A stretch of 64,000 nucleotides of DNA, from contig NZ_SLXQ01000001.1 in assembly GCF_004340875.1 (NCBI RefSeq), positions 124,001 to 188,000 on the forward strand, given 5' to 3'. Each line of letters begins with the position of its first letter. Positions within the stretch are counted from its first letter, which is position 1. The DNA comes from Tamaricihabitans halophyticus. GTDB lineage: Bacteria; Actinomycetota; Actinomycetes; Mycobacteriales; Pseudonocardiaceae. Below, in pieces: positions 63,768-64,000 of this stretch. The position numbers and the translations under genes are program-made. The notes below the pieces were generated by a model. It was given only the letters and a program-made list of their open reading frames with translations, searched no databases and was not told the DNA's origin.

Positions 63768-64000
63768 TCAGGCAACCAGCCGGCGGGCTGCCGCCGCGAT
63801 CCGCTCATCGCTCGCGGTGAGCGCGACACGCAGATGCGCGCCGCCACGCGGGCCGTAGAAGGTGCCTGGCGCGACCAGAATCCCGCGCTCGGCGAACCAG
63901 GACAGCTCAGCCCAGGCATCCCGCCCTCTGGTCACCCAGAGGTAGAGCCCAGCCTCGGAGTGATCCACCCGGAACCCGGCCGATTCCAGCGCGGCGCGTA
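63768..64000 (-). CDS. dapC: C-terminal part of a PLP aminotransferase, probably succinyl-diaminopimelate transaminase
   Basis: About 76 C-terminal residues of a fold-type I aminotransferase cut by the window end: E-A-G-L-Y-L-W-V-T, F-A-E-R-G-I-L-V-A-P-G-T-F-Y-G, L-R-V-A-L-T-A-S-D-E-R-I. The L-R-V-A-L-T and P-G-x-F-Y/F-G segments are standard for DapC/LL-type class I enzymes. The assignment to DapC rests on the adjacent dapD/dapE. The gene's N-terminal part is outside the window. Confidence 0.78.
   Translation of the reverse strand, partial: RAALESAGFRVDHSEAGLYLWVTRGRDAWAELSWFAERGILVAPGTFYGPRGGAHLRVALTASDERIAAAARRLVA

Noticed and set aside
1-64000. CRISPR arrays, tRNA/rRNA genes, prophage or transposase
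   Set aside because: No regular spacer arrays, no cloverleaf-like or rRNA stretches, and no integrase or transposase motifs were found when reading the gaps.

Overview
This is a chromosomal segment of a high-GC actinobacterium. Signs of this are the very GC-rich third codon positions, frequent GTG/TTG starts, ATGA/GTGA stop-start overlaps, an XRE-DUF397 pair, DUF1707 and DUF3117 proteins, and AccA3, LpqY-SugABC and GpgS homologues. Several blocks match, from memory, the Mycobacterium tuberculosis Rv1201c-Rv1238 neighbourhood, but the organism is not a typical mycobacterium. A Pseudonocardiales-type genome (Amycolatopsis/Saccharomonospora relatives) is my inference, not a demonstrated identity. 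I see no rRNA, tRNA, CRISPR array, transposase or phage gene.

Layout. 1-5.7 kb: end of an unknown protein, Maf pyrophosphatase, a dicarboxylate/glutamate symporter, the biotinylated acyl-CoA carboxylase alpha chain, a DUF1707 membrane protein and an acetyltransferase. 5.8-10 kb: a glycerol module, glpD divergent from glpF-glpK. 10-13.8 kb: a SixA-type phosphatase, a secreted protein, two tandem DUF397 genes behind an XRE regulator, and a TipA-like MerR regulator with a recognisable TipA-type promoter. 13.8-16.6 kb: an SDR, an LpdA-like flavoprotein and a gamma-glutamylcyclotransferase-like protein. 16.6-22.5 kb: a probable carbohydrate module with two divergent FGGY kinases, a large GHL6-type glycoside-hydrolase-like protein and a divergent TetR regulator with paired operators. 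22.7-31.6 kb: an M20 amidohydrolase, a small membrane protein, meaB-mutB-mutA (methylmalonyl-CoA mutase) and a receptor-type Ser/Thr kinase. 31.7-36.9 kb: the LpqY-SugABC trehalose importer and a GSP17M-type protein. 37-42.8 kb: acyl-CoA dehydrogenase, SPFH protein, CitE-like lyase, Mrp and small membrane proteins. 42.8-47.2 kb: envelope-stress block sigE-rseA-htrA-tatB with a divergent O-methyltransferase. 47.2-56 kb: secreted trypsin, an MFS/LysR pair, GtrA, a GT-C/GT2 fusion, an epimerase and PepA. 56-64 kb: DUF3117, a PaaG-like crotonase, tag, a DivIVA-domain protein, gpgS, two LOG proteins, dapE/dapD, a CHAD protein and the end of a probable dapC.

The functional themes are propionyl/methylmalonyl-CoA metabolism, glycerol use, trehalose recycling and methylglucose-polysaccharide priming, envelope stress, and meso-diaminopimelate synthesis.

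The most unusual feature is a dispersed intergenic repeat family with 13 recognised copies. It has a 28-nt palindromic form and a 25-nt half-form. Copies sit mainly at gene 3' ends and in five cases contribute the stop codon. Other regulatory finds are a TipA-type 19-bp-spacer operator, paired AAGTATACTT operators, a paired GTGnTACAC site and a cluster of a second repeat family ending in a 34-nt hairpin.
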